DNA of 64,000 nucleotides, taken from the NCBI RefSeq assembly GCF_000380165.1, contig NZ_KB904735.1:25683-89682 (forward strand). The letters are read 5' to 3'. The position numbers and the translations under genes are program-made. Each line of letters opens with the position of its first letter. Within the stretch, counting starts at the first letter, position 1. Below, piece after piece: positions 54,471 to 62,866 of this stretch. The notes below the pieces were generated by a model. That model was given only the letters and a program-made list of their open reading frames with translations, had not been told where the DNA came from and did not search any database. Origin of the DNA: Wenjunlia vitaminophila DSM 41686. Its GTDB lineage: Bacteria > Actinomycetota > Actinomycetes > Streptomycetales > Streptomycetaceae.

Positions 54471-54920
54471 TCACTGGACGTCGAACTCGTTCCCCTCGGG
54501 GTCGGCCATGGTGACGTGGCTCGTTCCGGGCTCCTCCACGACCCGCAGCACCGTGGCGCCGAGCTCCGTCAGCCGTCGCACCTCCGCGTCCCGCCGGCCG
54601 GCACCCACGTGCAGGTCGAGGTGGAGCCGGTTCTTGCCCTGCTTCGGCTCGGGTACCGCGTTGAACAGCAGCCGTCGGCCCAGGCCCACACCGGTGTCCC
54701 GGTCCACCGGGTCGTCGGGGTGGCGGATGCCGGCGGCGTGCCGCCAGGCCTTGTGTCCGTCCACCGTGGTGTGGTCCCCGGCACCGACCACGCCGGTTGC
54801 CAGGAGCCGGTCGATGAGGGAACTGTGGTCCTCCACCTGGTAGCCCAGGGCCCGCGCCCAGAAGTCGGCGAGGGCGATGGGCTCGGTGCAGTCGATGACC
54901 AGTTTGTACGCGATGGCCAT
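54471..54920 (-). CDS. VOC (glyoxalase/dioxygenase-fold) protein
   Basis: The 149-residue protein has the vicinal-oxygen-chelate fold: YKLVIDCTEPIALADFWARALG at the start, LHLDLHV in the middle and VTMADPEGNEFDV at the end. It probably acts as a small-molecule lyase, dioxygenase or binding protein. The ATG at 54920 is chosen because the fold begins there; an in-frame start at 55037 would add a basic, poorly coding segment. Substrate unknown. Confidence 0.82.
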   Translation of the reverse strand: MAIAYKLVIDCTEPIALADFWARALGYQVEDHSSLIDRLLATGVVGAGDHTTVDGHKAWRHAAGIRHPDDPVDRDTGVGLGRRLLFNAVPEPKQGKNRLHLDLHVGAGRRDAEVRRLTELGATVLRVVEEPGTSHVTMADPEGNEFDVQ

Positions 54921-55240
54921 GGTGATCCTTCCACGACGGGAACGCCGACCGGCTCGGTCGGCCACCATCATGCCGGCCACCCAGGACATCCCACGGCCGG
55001 CCCCCGGGGCCCCTGCGCCGAACCGGTGACGGGACATGCGTGCCGGCGGAGGGCGGCGCCGCCCGGCCGCGCCACACCAGCGCGTCCGGAAGATGTCAGG
55101 TGCCCCCGCTCACCGGCATCTTGAGCGACTCTTGAGGTACCGTCCAGACAGAGTCAACGGGGGCGAGGCGCGGTGGGACAGGAGAGCCGTGCACCGGGGC
55201 GGTTCTGTCCGTGCCTGCGATGCTGTGAAGGAGCCGCCGC
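54921..55240. other. 320-bp divergent intergenic region
   Basis: This region separates two divergent VOC genes. TTGAGC (55121-55126) with CAGACA (55145-55150), spacer 18 bp, is a weak promoter candidate for the gene at 55241. A short repeat, CTTGAGCGACTCTTGAGG, overlaps it. No gene or strong palindrome was seen. Confidence 0.35.
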
Positions 55241-55603
55241 ATGCCTGCCCTTGTCGAGTTCGACACGGTCGTCCTGAACTGCGCCGACCCGGAGGGACTC
55301 GCTGCCTTCTACCAGGAGCTGACCGGCTGGGGGGTCGTCCACCGCGACCGGGACTGGGTCTGGCTGGGGGAGGGCGCGTCGGTCCGGCTCGGCCTCCGGC
55401 GGCGCCCAGGCTGGCAGCCCCCACCCCGACCAGGCGCCGGCACCCCGACGGGCCCGGACGTCCGGATCTCCACCCTGCGCCGGGGCACCAGGGAGCTGTT
55501 CGCGATGGGAGCGAGCCTCCCCGAGTTCCAGCCCGGCGGGGACGTCTGGGTGCTCCTCGCCGACCCGGAGGGGCACCTGTTCCGGCTCACCGTCGACGGT
55601 TGA
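55241..55603 (+). CDS. VOC family protein
   Basis: The 120-residue protein has one VOC module: EFDTVVLNCADPEGLAAFYQ at the N-terminus and VWVLLADPEGHLFRLTV at the C-terminus. This resembles the glyoxalase-like group of short cytosolic proteins common in streptomycetes. GAAGGAG lies seven bases before the ATG. No partner gene is evident. Confidence 0.82.
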   Translation: MPALVEFDTVVLNCADPEGLAAFYQELTGWGVVHRDRDWVWLGEGASVRLGLRRRPGWQPPPRPGAGTPTGPDVRISTLRRGTRELFAMGASLPEFQPGGDVWVLLADPEGHLFRLTVDG

Positions 55604-55685
55604 CGCCCTGCCCGGCGCCCGCCCTGGTGGCGGGGGGCGGGTACGGCCCCACCGGGCGTCGCGCACTGCGTTCGGTGACGAGCCG

Positions 55686-56294
55686 TCAGTGCACCGTGAC
55701 GACGGCGTCCCAGGCCGCCATCGCCCGGTCCACGATCTTCGTCAGGGTGGCGTGGGAGGCCCCGTCCCGGGCCTGCACCGACATCCCCTGGATCACGGCG
55801 GTGTAGTAGGACGCCACCGCCGAGGTGTCCACCCCGGCGGGCAGGTCCCCCTCGCGCACGCCCCGGTCGAGCCGCTGGGCCAGCTCCCGCATCCCGACGC
55901 ACCGCCACCGCGCGAGATGGTCCCTGACCTCGGTGTTCGCCTCGGCGCAGTGGGTCGCGGCCAGCACGATCATGCACCCGCGCGGCTTGTCCTCCTGGGT
56001 GAAGGCGCACGCGTTGTGGCGCAGCACGGCCTCGACGGCGTCACGGGCGGTGGGCGCCTCGGTGAGCGCCCGTGTCACCGGCCCGCCCTCGGTGGCGTCG
56101 TACAGCGCCACCGCCTCGCGGAAGAGCTGTTCCTTGCAGCCGAAGGCCGCGTAGAGGCTGGGTGAGTTGATGCCCATGGCCGTGGTCAGGTCGGTCATGG
56201 AGGTCGTCTCGTAGCCGCGTTCCCAGAACACCCGCATCGCCCGCTCCAGTGCCGCGGCGCGGTCGAAGCTCCTGGGACGCCCGGGTCCGGCCAC
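55686..56294 (-). CDS. TetR/AcrR-family regulator
   Basis: The 202-residue protein has the TetR DNA-binding domain (residues 8-55: ALERAMRVFWERGYETTSM, LYAAFGCKEQLF) and a C-terminal domain of the group that controls SDR and efflux genes. It is divergent from an SDR gene with 119 bp between, where two inverted repeats with TCTGT/ACAGA half-sites lie. It almost surely represses that SDR gene and itself. Confidence 0.87.
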   Translation of the reverse strand: MAGPGRPRSFDRAAALERAMRVFWERGYETTSMTDLTTAMGINSPSLYAAFGCKEQLFREAVALYDATEGGPVTRALTEAPTARDAVEAVLRHNACAFTQEDKPRGCMIVLAATHCAEANTEVRDHLARWRCVGMRELAQRLDRGVREGDLPAGVDTSAVASYYTAVIQGMSVQARDGASHATLTKIVDRAMAAWDAVVTVH

Positions 56295-56316
56295 GTCCTC
56301 ACCTCCTGTCCGGGGC

Positions 56317-56403
56317 CACAGAGATTCTGTGTCGCCCGTTAAAGATACGCCTTGACGTGGGCGGGAGGGCGTGTGATGGTTTCTGTGCTGAGCGATACAG
56401 AAA
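56317..56403. promoter_or_regulatory. Two TetR operators with ACAGA/TCTGT half-sites
   Basis: CACAGAGATTCTGTG (56317-56331) has 6-bp arms with a 3-bp centre and lies just upstream of tetR. TTTCTGT (56380-56386) and ACAGAAA (56397-56403), 10 bp apart, are perfect 7-bp complements just upstream of the SDR start. Shared half-sites at both genes support one regulator binding each. Confidence 0.65.
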
Positions 56404-56413
56404 TGGAGCGCCC

Positions 56414-57160
56414 ATGAACGCGCTGACGGGCAAGGCCGTTGTGGTGACCGGTGGGAGCAGGGGCATCGGGGCCGCGATCAGCAGGCGGTTGGCGCGGGAC
56501 GGCGCCGACGTGGCGCTCACCCACGTCAGCCCTGCCGGCAGGGCGAGGGCCGAGGAGGTGGTGGCCGACATCGAGGCGGCCGGCCGACGCGCACTGGCGA
56601 TCCGGGCCGACTCGGCGGACCCCCACGCCGTCACCGCCGCGGTGGACCAGGCCGCGGAGGCGTTCGGCCGGCTGGACGTCCTGGTCAACAACGCCGGGAT
56701 CTTCCCGTACGGGCCGGTCGAGCAGGTCTCCCTGGAAGAGCTGGACCGGACCCTGGCCATCCACGTCCGCGCCGCCTTCCTCGCGGCGCAGGCGGCGGTG
56801 CGGCACCTCCCCGACGGCGGACGCATCATCAGCATCGGCAGCAACCTCGCCGACCGGGTACCAACCCCCGGCACCACCCTGTACACCATGTCGAAGGCCG
56901 CCCTCGCCGGCCTCACCAGGGGACTGGCGCGCGAACTCGGACCGCGGGGCATCACCGTCAACCTCGTCAACCCCGGCTCGACGGACACCGACATGAACCC
57001 GGCGGACGCCCCGGGGGCCGACGACCAGCGGCGGCTCGCCGCGCTCGGTCGGTTCCTCGACCCGGACGACGTCGCGGCGACCGTGGCCCACCTCGCCGGG
57101 CCCGCGGGCCGGAACATCACCGGCACCACGGTGACCGTGGACGCGGGCAGCAACGCCTGA
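56414..57160 (+). CDS. SDR family oxidoreductase
   Basis: The 248-residue classical SDR has TGGSRGIG near residue 14, NNAGIFPYGP, the catalytic Ser in ISIGSNLA and YTMSK, and the C-terminal TVDAGSNA. It is of the group commonly annotated as 3-oxoacyl reductase, often induced by xenobiotics. ATGGAGCGCCC precedes the ATG, with a TetR operator immediately upstream. Substrate unknown. Confidence 0.88.
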   Translation: MNALTGKAVVVTGGSRGIGAAISRRLARDGADVALTHVSPAGRARAEEVVADIEAAGRRALAIRADSADPHAVTAAVDQAAEAFGRLDVLVNNAGIFPYGPVEQVSLEELDRTLAIHVRAAFLAAQAAVRHLPDGGRIISIGSNLADRVPTPGTTLYTMSKAALAGLTRGLARELGPRGITVNLVNPGSTDTDMNPADAPGADDQRRLAALGRFLDPDDVAATVAHLAGPAGRNITGTTVTVDAGSNA

Positions 57161-57263
57161 CCGCGGCCCCGGCGGGGGGCGGGCACACCGTTCGGCCCGG
57201 GCTTGAGGGGGCGCGTGGCACCATCGTCGCGCCGTGTGCTCCGGCTGCTGAGAAGGGGGTCCC

Positions 57264-59009
57264 TTGAACACCAGCACCACCACCCGCAACGACGTCGACT
57301 GGTGGCGGGAGAGCGTCGTCTACCAGGTCTACGTGCCCAGCTTCGCCGACTCCGACGGCGACGGGATCGGGGACCTACCAGGGATCACCGGCAGGCTGGA
57401 ACACCTCGCGGGACTCGGGGTGGACGCGGTGTGGCTGACCCCCTTCTACCCCTCCCCGTGGGCCGACGGCGGCTACGACGTCGTGGACCACCGCGCCGTG
57501 GACCCCAGGCACGGCACGCTGGACGACGCCCGGGCCCTCCTGGACCGTGCCCACCACCTCGGGCTGCGGGTCATCGTGGACCTGGTGCCCAACCACTGCT
57601 CGGACCAGCACCCGTGGTTCCGTGAGGCGCTCGACTCACCCCCCGGCTCCAGGGCCAGGGACCGCTTCGTGTTCCGGGACGGCGCCGGCCGTGACGGCGG
57701 CGACCCCCCTGCCGACTGGCAGTCCAAGTTCGGCGGCGCCGCCTGGACCCGGGTGGCCGACGGGCAGTGGTACATGCACATATTCGCCGCCGAACAGCCG
57801 GACCTGAACTGGGACAACGCCGAGGTCGCCGAGGACTTCGAAGAGACGATCAGGTTCTGGTTGGACCTCGGCGTGGACGGCTTCCGGATCGACGTCGCCC
57901 ACGGGCTGCGCAAGGACCTCACCTGGCCGCTGCGCGACACCAACGGCGAGGACTCCGCGCCGCTCGACGCCCCGCCCGAGGGGAGGGACCACCCCTTCTG
58001 GGACCGCGACGAGGTGCACGAGGTGCACCGCTCCTGGCGGAAGATCATCGACCAGTACGACCCGCCCCGGATCACCGTCGCCGAAGCCGGGGTGAGCGCC
58101 GCCCGGCTGCCCCTCTACACCCGCCCCGACGAACTCCACCAGGCGTTCAACTTCTTCCACCTGCGCTGCCCCTGGGACGCCGCCGCGTTCCGCGAGGTCA
58201 TCGACACCTCCCTGGCCGGGGCCCGGTCGGTCGGGTCCCTGCCGACCTGGGTGCTGTCCAACCACGACGTGGTGCGCCACCGGAGCCGCTACGCCCTGCC
58301 CGAAAGGACCGACCTCGCCGCGTGGCTGGCCGCCGACGGCCTGGACCCGCGACCCGACGACGCCCGGGGCGGGCGCCGCGCCCGCGCCGCCGCGCTGCTC
58401 ACCCTCGCGCTGCCCGGCACCACCTACCTCTACCAGGGGGAGGAGTTGGGCCTGCCGGAGGTCCCCGACCTGCCCCGGCACGCCCTGCGCGACCCCATGT
58501 GGGAGCGGACGGGACACCGGGTCAAGGGACGTGACGGCTGCCGGGTGCCGCTGCCGTGGACGTGCTCCGGGCCCTCCCACGGCTTCGGCCCCGGCGCGGC
58601 CTGGCTGCCCCAGCCGGACGGCTGGGGCGCCCACTCGGTCGAGGCCCAGACGGGCACGGCCGGTTCCTTCCTCGAGCTGTACCGGGCGGCGTTGGCGGTG
58701 CGTCGAACGTACCGCGGTGACGAGGGTTTCTCCTGGCTCGCCGGGAACGAAGGCGAACTCGCCTTCCGCAAGGGAGCGGGGCTGGTCTGCCGCGTCAACC
58801 TCTCCGACCGCCCGGTGCCGCTGACCGCCGGCCGACTGCTGCTGGCCAGCGGACCGCTGGGGGACGCGCCCGCGGCCGGCGCCACCAGGACCACGGAGGC
58901 TCCGCGGAGCCGGGTCGCCCCGGGCCACGGACGGCCGTTGTCCCGCGGGGAACTGCTGCCCGCGGACACGGCGGTCTGGCTGGCCGACGAAGGCCCGGCC
59001 AGGGCCTGA
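57264..59009 (+). CDS. GH13 alpha-glucosidase-type glycoside hydrolase
   Basis: The 581-residue protein has the GH13 (beta/alpha)8 barrel: WWRESVVYQVYVPSFADSDGDG, VDLVPNH, catalytic nucleophile Asp in GFRIDVAHG, acid/base Glu in ITVAEAG and the stabilising SNHD. A small C-terminal beta domain follows. Motifs and length fit the oligo-1,6-glucosidase/alpha-glucosidase subfamilies. A TTG start at 57264 follows AAGGGGG. No signal peptide is present, so it works in the cytoplasm, on imported maltooligosaccharides or isomaltose-type sugars. Confidence 0.9.
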   Translation: MNTSTTTRNDVDWWRESVVYQVYVPSFADSDGDGIGDLPGITGRLEHLAGLGVDAVWLTPFYPSPWADGGYDVVDHRAVDPRHGTLDDARALLDRAHHLGLRVIVDLVPNHCSDQHPWFREALDSPPGSRARDRFVFRDGAGRDGGDPPADWQSKFGGAAWTRVADGQWYMHIFAAEQPDLNWDNAEVAEDFEETIRFWLDLGVDGFRIDVAHGLRKDLTWPLRDTNGEDSAPLDAPPEGRDHPFWDRDEVHEVHRSWRKIIDQYDPPRITVAEAGVSAARLPLYTRPDELHQAFNFFHLRCPWDAAAFREVIDTSLAGARSVGSLPTWVLSNHDVVRHRSRYALPERTDLAAWLAADGLDPRPDDARGGRRARAAALLTLALPGTTYLYQGEELGLPEVPDLPRHALRDPMWERTGHRVKGRDGCRVPLPWTCSGPSHGFGPGAAWLPQPDGWGAHSVEAQTGTAGSFLELYRAALAVRRTYRGDEGFSWLAGNEGELAFRKGAGLVCRVNLSDRPVPLTAGRLLLASGPLGDAPAAGATRTTEAPRSRVAPGHGRPLSRGELLPADTAVWLADEGPARA

Positions 59010-59067
59010 CCGCCGCGTCCCACCACGCCTCCTGGCCGGCGGCCGTGCCGACGGCCGCCGGCCCAGG

Positions 59068-59463
59068 TCAACGGTGCTCGGGGGCGTCCCCGTAGGGCTG
59101 GGTGATGATCTCCATGGTGTGGCCCACCGGGTCCAGGAAGTACAGCCCGCGACCGCCGTAGTGGTGGTTGATCTCGCCCGGCTCCGTACGGTGCGGATCG
59201 GCGTAGTAGGTGATCCCGGCCCGCTTGATCCGCTCGAACGCGGCGTCGAACTCCCGGTCGGAGACGAGGAAGGCGTAGTGCTGTGGCGTGATCGACTCCG
59301 TCGGGGCGTCGGCGTAGTCGAGGGTCACGCCGTTGCCGGTGGCAACGGGGACGAACGGACCGAACACCGGTCCGACCTCGAGGTCGAGGATGTCAGCGAG
59401 GAACGCCGCGGACACGTGGCGGTCCCGGGCGTGGACGATGGTGTGATTGAGATCGACTGACAC
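59068..59463 (-). CDS. VOC family protein
   Basis: The 131-residue protein is a single VOC module: DLNHTIVHARDRHVSAAFLAD, HYAFLVSDREFDAAFERIK, and HHYGGRGLYFLDPVGHTMEI supplying the His and Glu metal ligands. The GTG at 59463 follows GGAGGGG; an in-frame extension to 59838 lacks coding character. It is likely a glyoxalase or dioxygenase-like enzyme; substrate unknown. Confidence 0.83.
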   Translation of the reverse strand: MSVDLNHTIVHARDRHVSAAFLADILDLEVGPVFGPFVPVATGNGVTLDYADAPTESITPQHYAFLVSDREFDAAFERIKRAGITYYADPHRTEPGEINHHYGGRGLYFLDPVGHTMEIITQPYGDAPEHR

Positions 59464-59586
59464 GGTGGAAACCCCTCCGCACTGTCGCTGGCTCCGGCCC
59501 CAGCGGGCTCGCCCGGTGGCTGGCCCTGACGCGCTCCCTCGATCATAGGCAGGGGCGCGCTGGAGCGTCGAGGAAGGAACTCGCCG

Positions 59587-59615
59587 TTGGTTTGTTCGGA
59601 TTTCATGCGTACTGT
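59587..59615 (+). promoter_or_regulatory. Promoter candidate for poxB
   Basis: TTGGTT (59587-59592) and TACTGT (59610-59615) are 17 bp apart, in a locally A+T-richer stretch, and would give a leader of about 150 bases to the ATG at 59774. The rest of the 310-bp gap (59464-59773) holds no recognisable gene. Confidence 0.4.
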
Positions 59616-59773
59616 GCTGTCCGCCAGCGCCGAGGACGTCACCGGACGGGAGGGCCGTCGCCTGGCAGGATGGGCAACGTTCCGTGTGGCCACCCCCGAC
59701 ACCGACCACCCCGCCACCCCGCTGACGTCCCGCCCGACGCAGTACCACCACGGCCCTGAAGGGGAACCGAGCC

Positions 59774-61540
59774 ATGGCCAAGCAGACCGTTGCCGAACAA
59801 CTTGTCGACCTGCTGCGCAAAGCCGGGGTCGAGCGCATCTACGGGGTCGTCGGTGACAGCCTCAACCCGGTGGTGGACGCGGTGCGCCGCACCCCGGGCG
59901 TCACCTGGGTCCAGGTGCGGCACGAGGAGGCCGGGGCGTTCGCGGCGAGCGCGGAGGCCCAGCTCTCCGGCCGCCTCGCGGTGTGCGCGGGAAGCTGCGG
60001 GCCGGGGAACCTCCACCTCGTCAACGGCCTGTACGACGCCCACCGCAGCATGGCTCCGGTGCTCGGCATCGCCGCGCAGATCCCCAGCGCGGAGATCGGC
60101 ACCGGGTACTTCCAGGAGACCCACCCGGACCGCACCTTCGCCGAGTGCAGCCACTGCTCCGAACTGGTGTCGGTGCCGGAGCAGATGCCGCGCGCCGCCC
60201 AGTCCGCCATCCAGCACGCCGTCGGCCGCTCCGGGGTGTCGGTGCTCAGCCTCCCCGGCGACGTCGCGGCCAAGCAGGCCCCCGGCGGCGCCGCGGAGCT
60301 GCCGCTGGTCGCCCAACGCCCCACCGTCCGCCCCGGGGACGCCGAGCTGGCCGAACTCGCGGCCCTGGTGAACGGCGCCCGCCGGGTGACCCTGTTCTGC
60401 GGCAGCGGAACCCAGGGGGCCCACCAGGAGGTGATGCGGTTCGCGGAACTGGTCAAGTCCCCGGTGGGCCACTCCCTGCGCGGAAAGGAGTACATCCAGT
60501 ACGACAATCCCTTTGACGTGGGGATGTCCGGCCTCCTCGGCTACGGCGCCGCCTACGACGCGATGCACGAGGCCGACCTGCTGATCCTGCTCGGCACCGA
60601 CTTCCCCTACCAGGCCTTCCTCCCGGACGACGTGCCCACCGTGCAGATCGACATCCGCCCCGAGAACCTGGGCCGGCGCACCACCCTGGACCTGGCGGTG
60701 TGGGGAGACGTCCGGGAGACGCTGAACTGCCTGATCCCGCTGGTCCAGGAGAAGACCGACCGCCGTTTCCTGGACCGGATGCTGCGCCGACACGCCGATG
60801 CCCTGGAGGGAGTGGTCAGCGCCTACACCCGCAACGTGGAACGCCACGTCCCGATCCACCCGGAGTACGTCGCCTCCGTCCTGGACGAGGAGGCGGCGGA
60901 CGACGCCGTCTTCACCGTGGACACCGGGATGTGCAACGTCTGGGCCGCGCGCTACCTCACGCCGAACGGGCGGCGAAGGGTGATCGGCTCGTTCACCCAC
61001 GGGTCCATGGCCAACGCGCTGCCCCAGGCGATCGGCGCCCAGTGCCTCCAGCCCGGGCGCCAGGTGATCTCCATGTCCGGTGACGGCGGGTTCAGCATGC
61101 TGATGGGTGACTTCCTCACCCTGGTCCAGTACGCCCTGCCGGTGAAGGTCGTGCTGTTCAACAACTCCGCCCTCGGCATGATCGACCTGGAGATGATGGT
61201 CGCCGGGCTGCCGCCGTACGCCACCTCGTACACCAATCCGGACTTCGCCGCGGTCGCCAGGGCCATGGGCGCCCACGGGATCAGGGTGGAGGACCCCCGG
61301 GGTGTCCGTGACGCGCTGCGGGAGGCGTTCCGCCACCCGGGACCCGCCCTGGTGGACGTGGTCACCGACCCCAACGCCCTGTCCATCCCCCCGCACATCA
61401 CCGGCAAGCAGGTCGGCGGCTTCGCGGTCTCCTCCAGCAAGCTGGTGCTCAACGGCGGTGTGGGGCGCATGGTGCAGATGGCGAGGTCCAACCTGCGGAA
61501 CGTGCCCCCCGGGGACTACGGGAGCCGTTTTCGCCGGTAG
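59774..61540 (+). CDS. poxB: Pyruvate dehydrogenase (quinone), PoxB-type ThDP enzyme
   Basis: The 588-residue enzyme has the three ThDP-family domains: the N-terminal pyrimidine-binding domain with the cofactor Glu in VRHEEAGAF, a central FAD domain, and the C-terminal pyrophosphate domain with GDGGFSMLMGDFLTLVQYALPVKVV. Spacing and sequence fit pyruvate:quinone oxidoreductase, which decarboxylates pyruvate to acetate at the membrane. PoxB's C-terminal membrane-binding helix is replaced by a basic SRFRR tail. GAAGGGG precedes the ATG. Confidence 0.88.
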   Translation: MAKQTVAEQLVDLLRKAGVERIYGVVGDSLNPVVDAVRRTPGVTWVQVRHEEAGAFAASAEAQLSGRLAVCAGSCGPGNLHLVNGLYDAHRSMAPVLGIAAQIPSAEIGTGYFQETHPDRTFAECSHCSELVSVPEQMPRAAQSAIQHAVGRSGVSVLSLPGDVAAKQAPGGAAELPLVAQRPTVRPGDAELAELAALVNGARRVTLFCGSGTQGAHQEVMRFAELVKSPVGHSLRGKEYIQYDNPFDVGMSGLLGYGAAYDAMHEADLLILLGTDFPYQAFLPDDVPTVQIDIRPENLGRRTTLDLAVWGDVRETLNCLIPLVQEKTDRRFLDRMLRRHADALEGVVSAYTRNVERHVPIHPEYVASVLDEEAADDAVFTVDTGMCNVWAARYLTPNGRRRVIGSFTHGSMANALPQAIGAQCLQPGRQVISMSGDGGFSMLMGDFLTLVQYALPVKVVLFNNSALGMIDLEMMVAGLPPYATSYTNPDFAAVARAMGAHGIRVEDPRGVRDALREAFRHPGPALVDVVTDPNALSIPPHITGKQVGGFAVSSSKLVLNGGVGRMVQMARSNLRNVPPGDYGSRFRR

Positions 61541-61660
61541 GCCGGCGGCCTTCCGCTCCGCTCCGGCTCGGTGGCGGAGGCGTTCCTGCTTGACGAGGGG
61601 GCGCCGGGCAGGCACGGTCCGCCCGCGCAGCGGTGCGCTACCTCCCGGTGGCCACCGTCC

Positions 61661-61841
61661 CTAGGGCCTGTCTGATGAGTAGCGTCGTCCGCCCGGAGGG
61701 CGGGGGTCGCGGCGTCTGGTGCGTGCGATCGCAAGGCAGAGGGTCGTCCTCGTACTGGGTGTACATGGACGATCCCGACAACGCAGCGAGCGTGCGTGCC
61801 AGGCGTCACGACCCAGGCAGGATTTATCAGACAGGCCCTAG
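61661..61841. repeat. MITE-like element, complete copy (inverted)
   Basis: A 181-bp element bounded by CTAGGGCCTGTCTGAT and ATCAGACAGGCCCTAG. Read on the minus strand it nearly equals the copy at 50738-50919, differing by a few substitutions and a short deletion. No coding frame of its own. Its right end overlaps the last codons and stop of the sigma factor gene. Confidence 0.82.
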
Positions 61842-62765
61842 CACCGGACCCACGCCGCCCCGGGCGGGTGCCGGGCCACCGCCCGGCCCCGGGGTGCCGA
61901 GCCCGAGACGCGTCAGGCGCCTGGAGTCGGCCAGGATGTCGATGGTGGTGATCCTCCCCCCGGTGACGGTGAACCCCAGCACCGCAGAGGGCTTCCCGAG
62001 CGGTGCCGCCAGCACCCCGGGCGCACCGTTCACCAGCACCGGGTGGGCGAACCTGGCGATCCGCTGGAAGGTCAGGGCCTGCCGGGCGACGTCCGCGGCC
62101 CCCCGCAGGGGTGGGAAGCCGCCGGCCGGGTGGGCACCGCGGTCCGCCCGCAGCACCACGTCCGGGTCGAGGACGGCGACCAGCGCCTCGAAGTCGCCGC
62201 CGCGGGCGGCGGCGAGGAAGGCCCCGACGACCTCCCGCTGCCGGGGCAGGTCGGTGTCCGGGACCGGCGCCGCCGACTGGACCCTGCGGCGGGCCCGGCT
62301 GGCCAACTGCCGGGCCGCGGTGGGGGTGCGCCCCACGATCGGGGCGATCTCGTCGAAGGGCACCGCGAACATGTCGTGCAGCACGAAGGCCAGACGCTCC
62401 GCCGGGGCCAGCGTGTCCAGCACCACCAGCATGGCCAGGCCCACCGAGTCCGCCAGCAGGGCCTCCTGCTCGGGGTCCACCTCGTCATCGCGGACCACGA
62501 TCGGGTCAGGCAGCCGCATCCCCAACGGCTCCTCGCGGCGCGACCTCCGCGAACGCAGCATGTCCAGGGCGACCCGGCCGACCACCGTGGTCAGCCAGCC
62601 GCCCAGGTTCTCCACGCGTTCGCTGTCGCAGCGGCTCAGTCGCAGCCAGGCCTCCTGCACGGCGTCGTCGGCCTCACTCAGGGAGCCGAGCATGCGGTAG
62701 GCCACCGCCCTGAGCTGGCTCCGGTGCGCCTCGAAGCGGTCGGCCAGCCATTCCGGTTCGTCCAT
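61827..62765 (-). CDS. ECF sigma factor with SnoaL-like tail (SigJ/ECF41-like)
   Basis: The 312-residue protein has ECF sigma region 2 (RFEAHRSQLRAVAYRMLGS, DAVQEAWLRL), region 4 (LAFVLHDMFAVPFDEIAPIVG) and a C-terminal SnoaL-like domain of about 110 residues (VVGAFLAAARGGDFEALVAVLDPDVV is its start, given in part). Factors of this type carry their own regulatory tail in place of a separate anti-sigma factor. The ATG at 62765 begins MDEPEWLADRF. The last residues (LGPV) and the stop lie inside the MITE, so the natural C-terminus was altered by the insertion. Confidence 0.87.
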   Translation of the reverse strand: MDEPEWLADRFEAHRSQLRAVAYRMLGSLSEADDAVQEAWLRLSRCDSERVENLGGWLTTVVGRVALDMLRSRRSRREEPLGMRLPDPIVVRDDEVDPEQEALLADSVGLAMLVVLDTLAPAERLAFVLHDMFAVPFDEIAPIVGRTPTAARQLASRARRRVQSAAPVPDTDLPRQREVVGAFLAAARGGDFEALVAVLDPDVVLRADRGAHPAGGFPPLRGAADVARQALTFQRIARFAHPVLVNGAPGVLAAPLGKPSAVLGFTVTGGRITTIDILADSRRLTRLGLGTPGPGGGPAPARGGVGPVLGPV

Positions 62766-62866
62766 GGGACACGTTCCTCGGTCGGTTTTCCCGGGGTTGT
62801 TCCGCTCCGTCATCGCTGCGACGAACCAGATCCAGCCAATGTGACACCACCTGCCCGATGCGCCGC

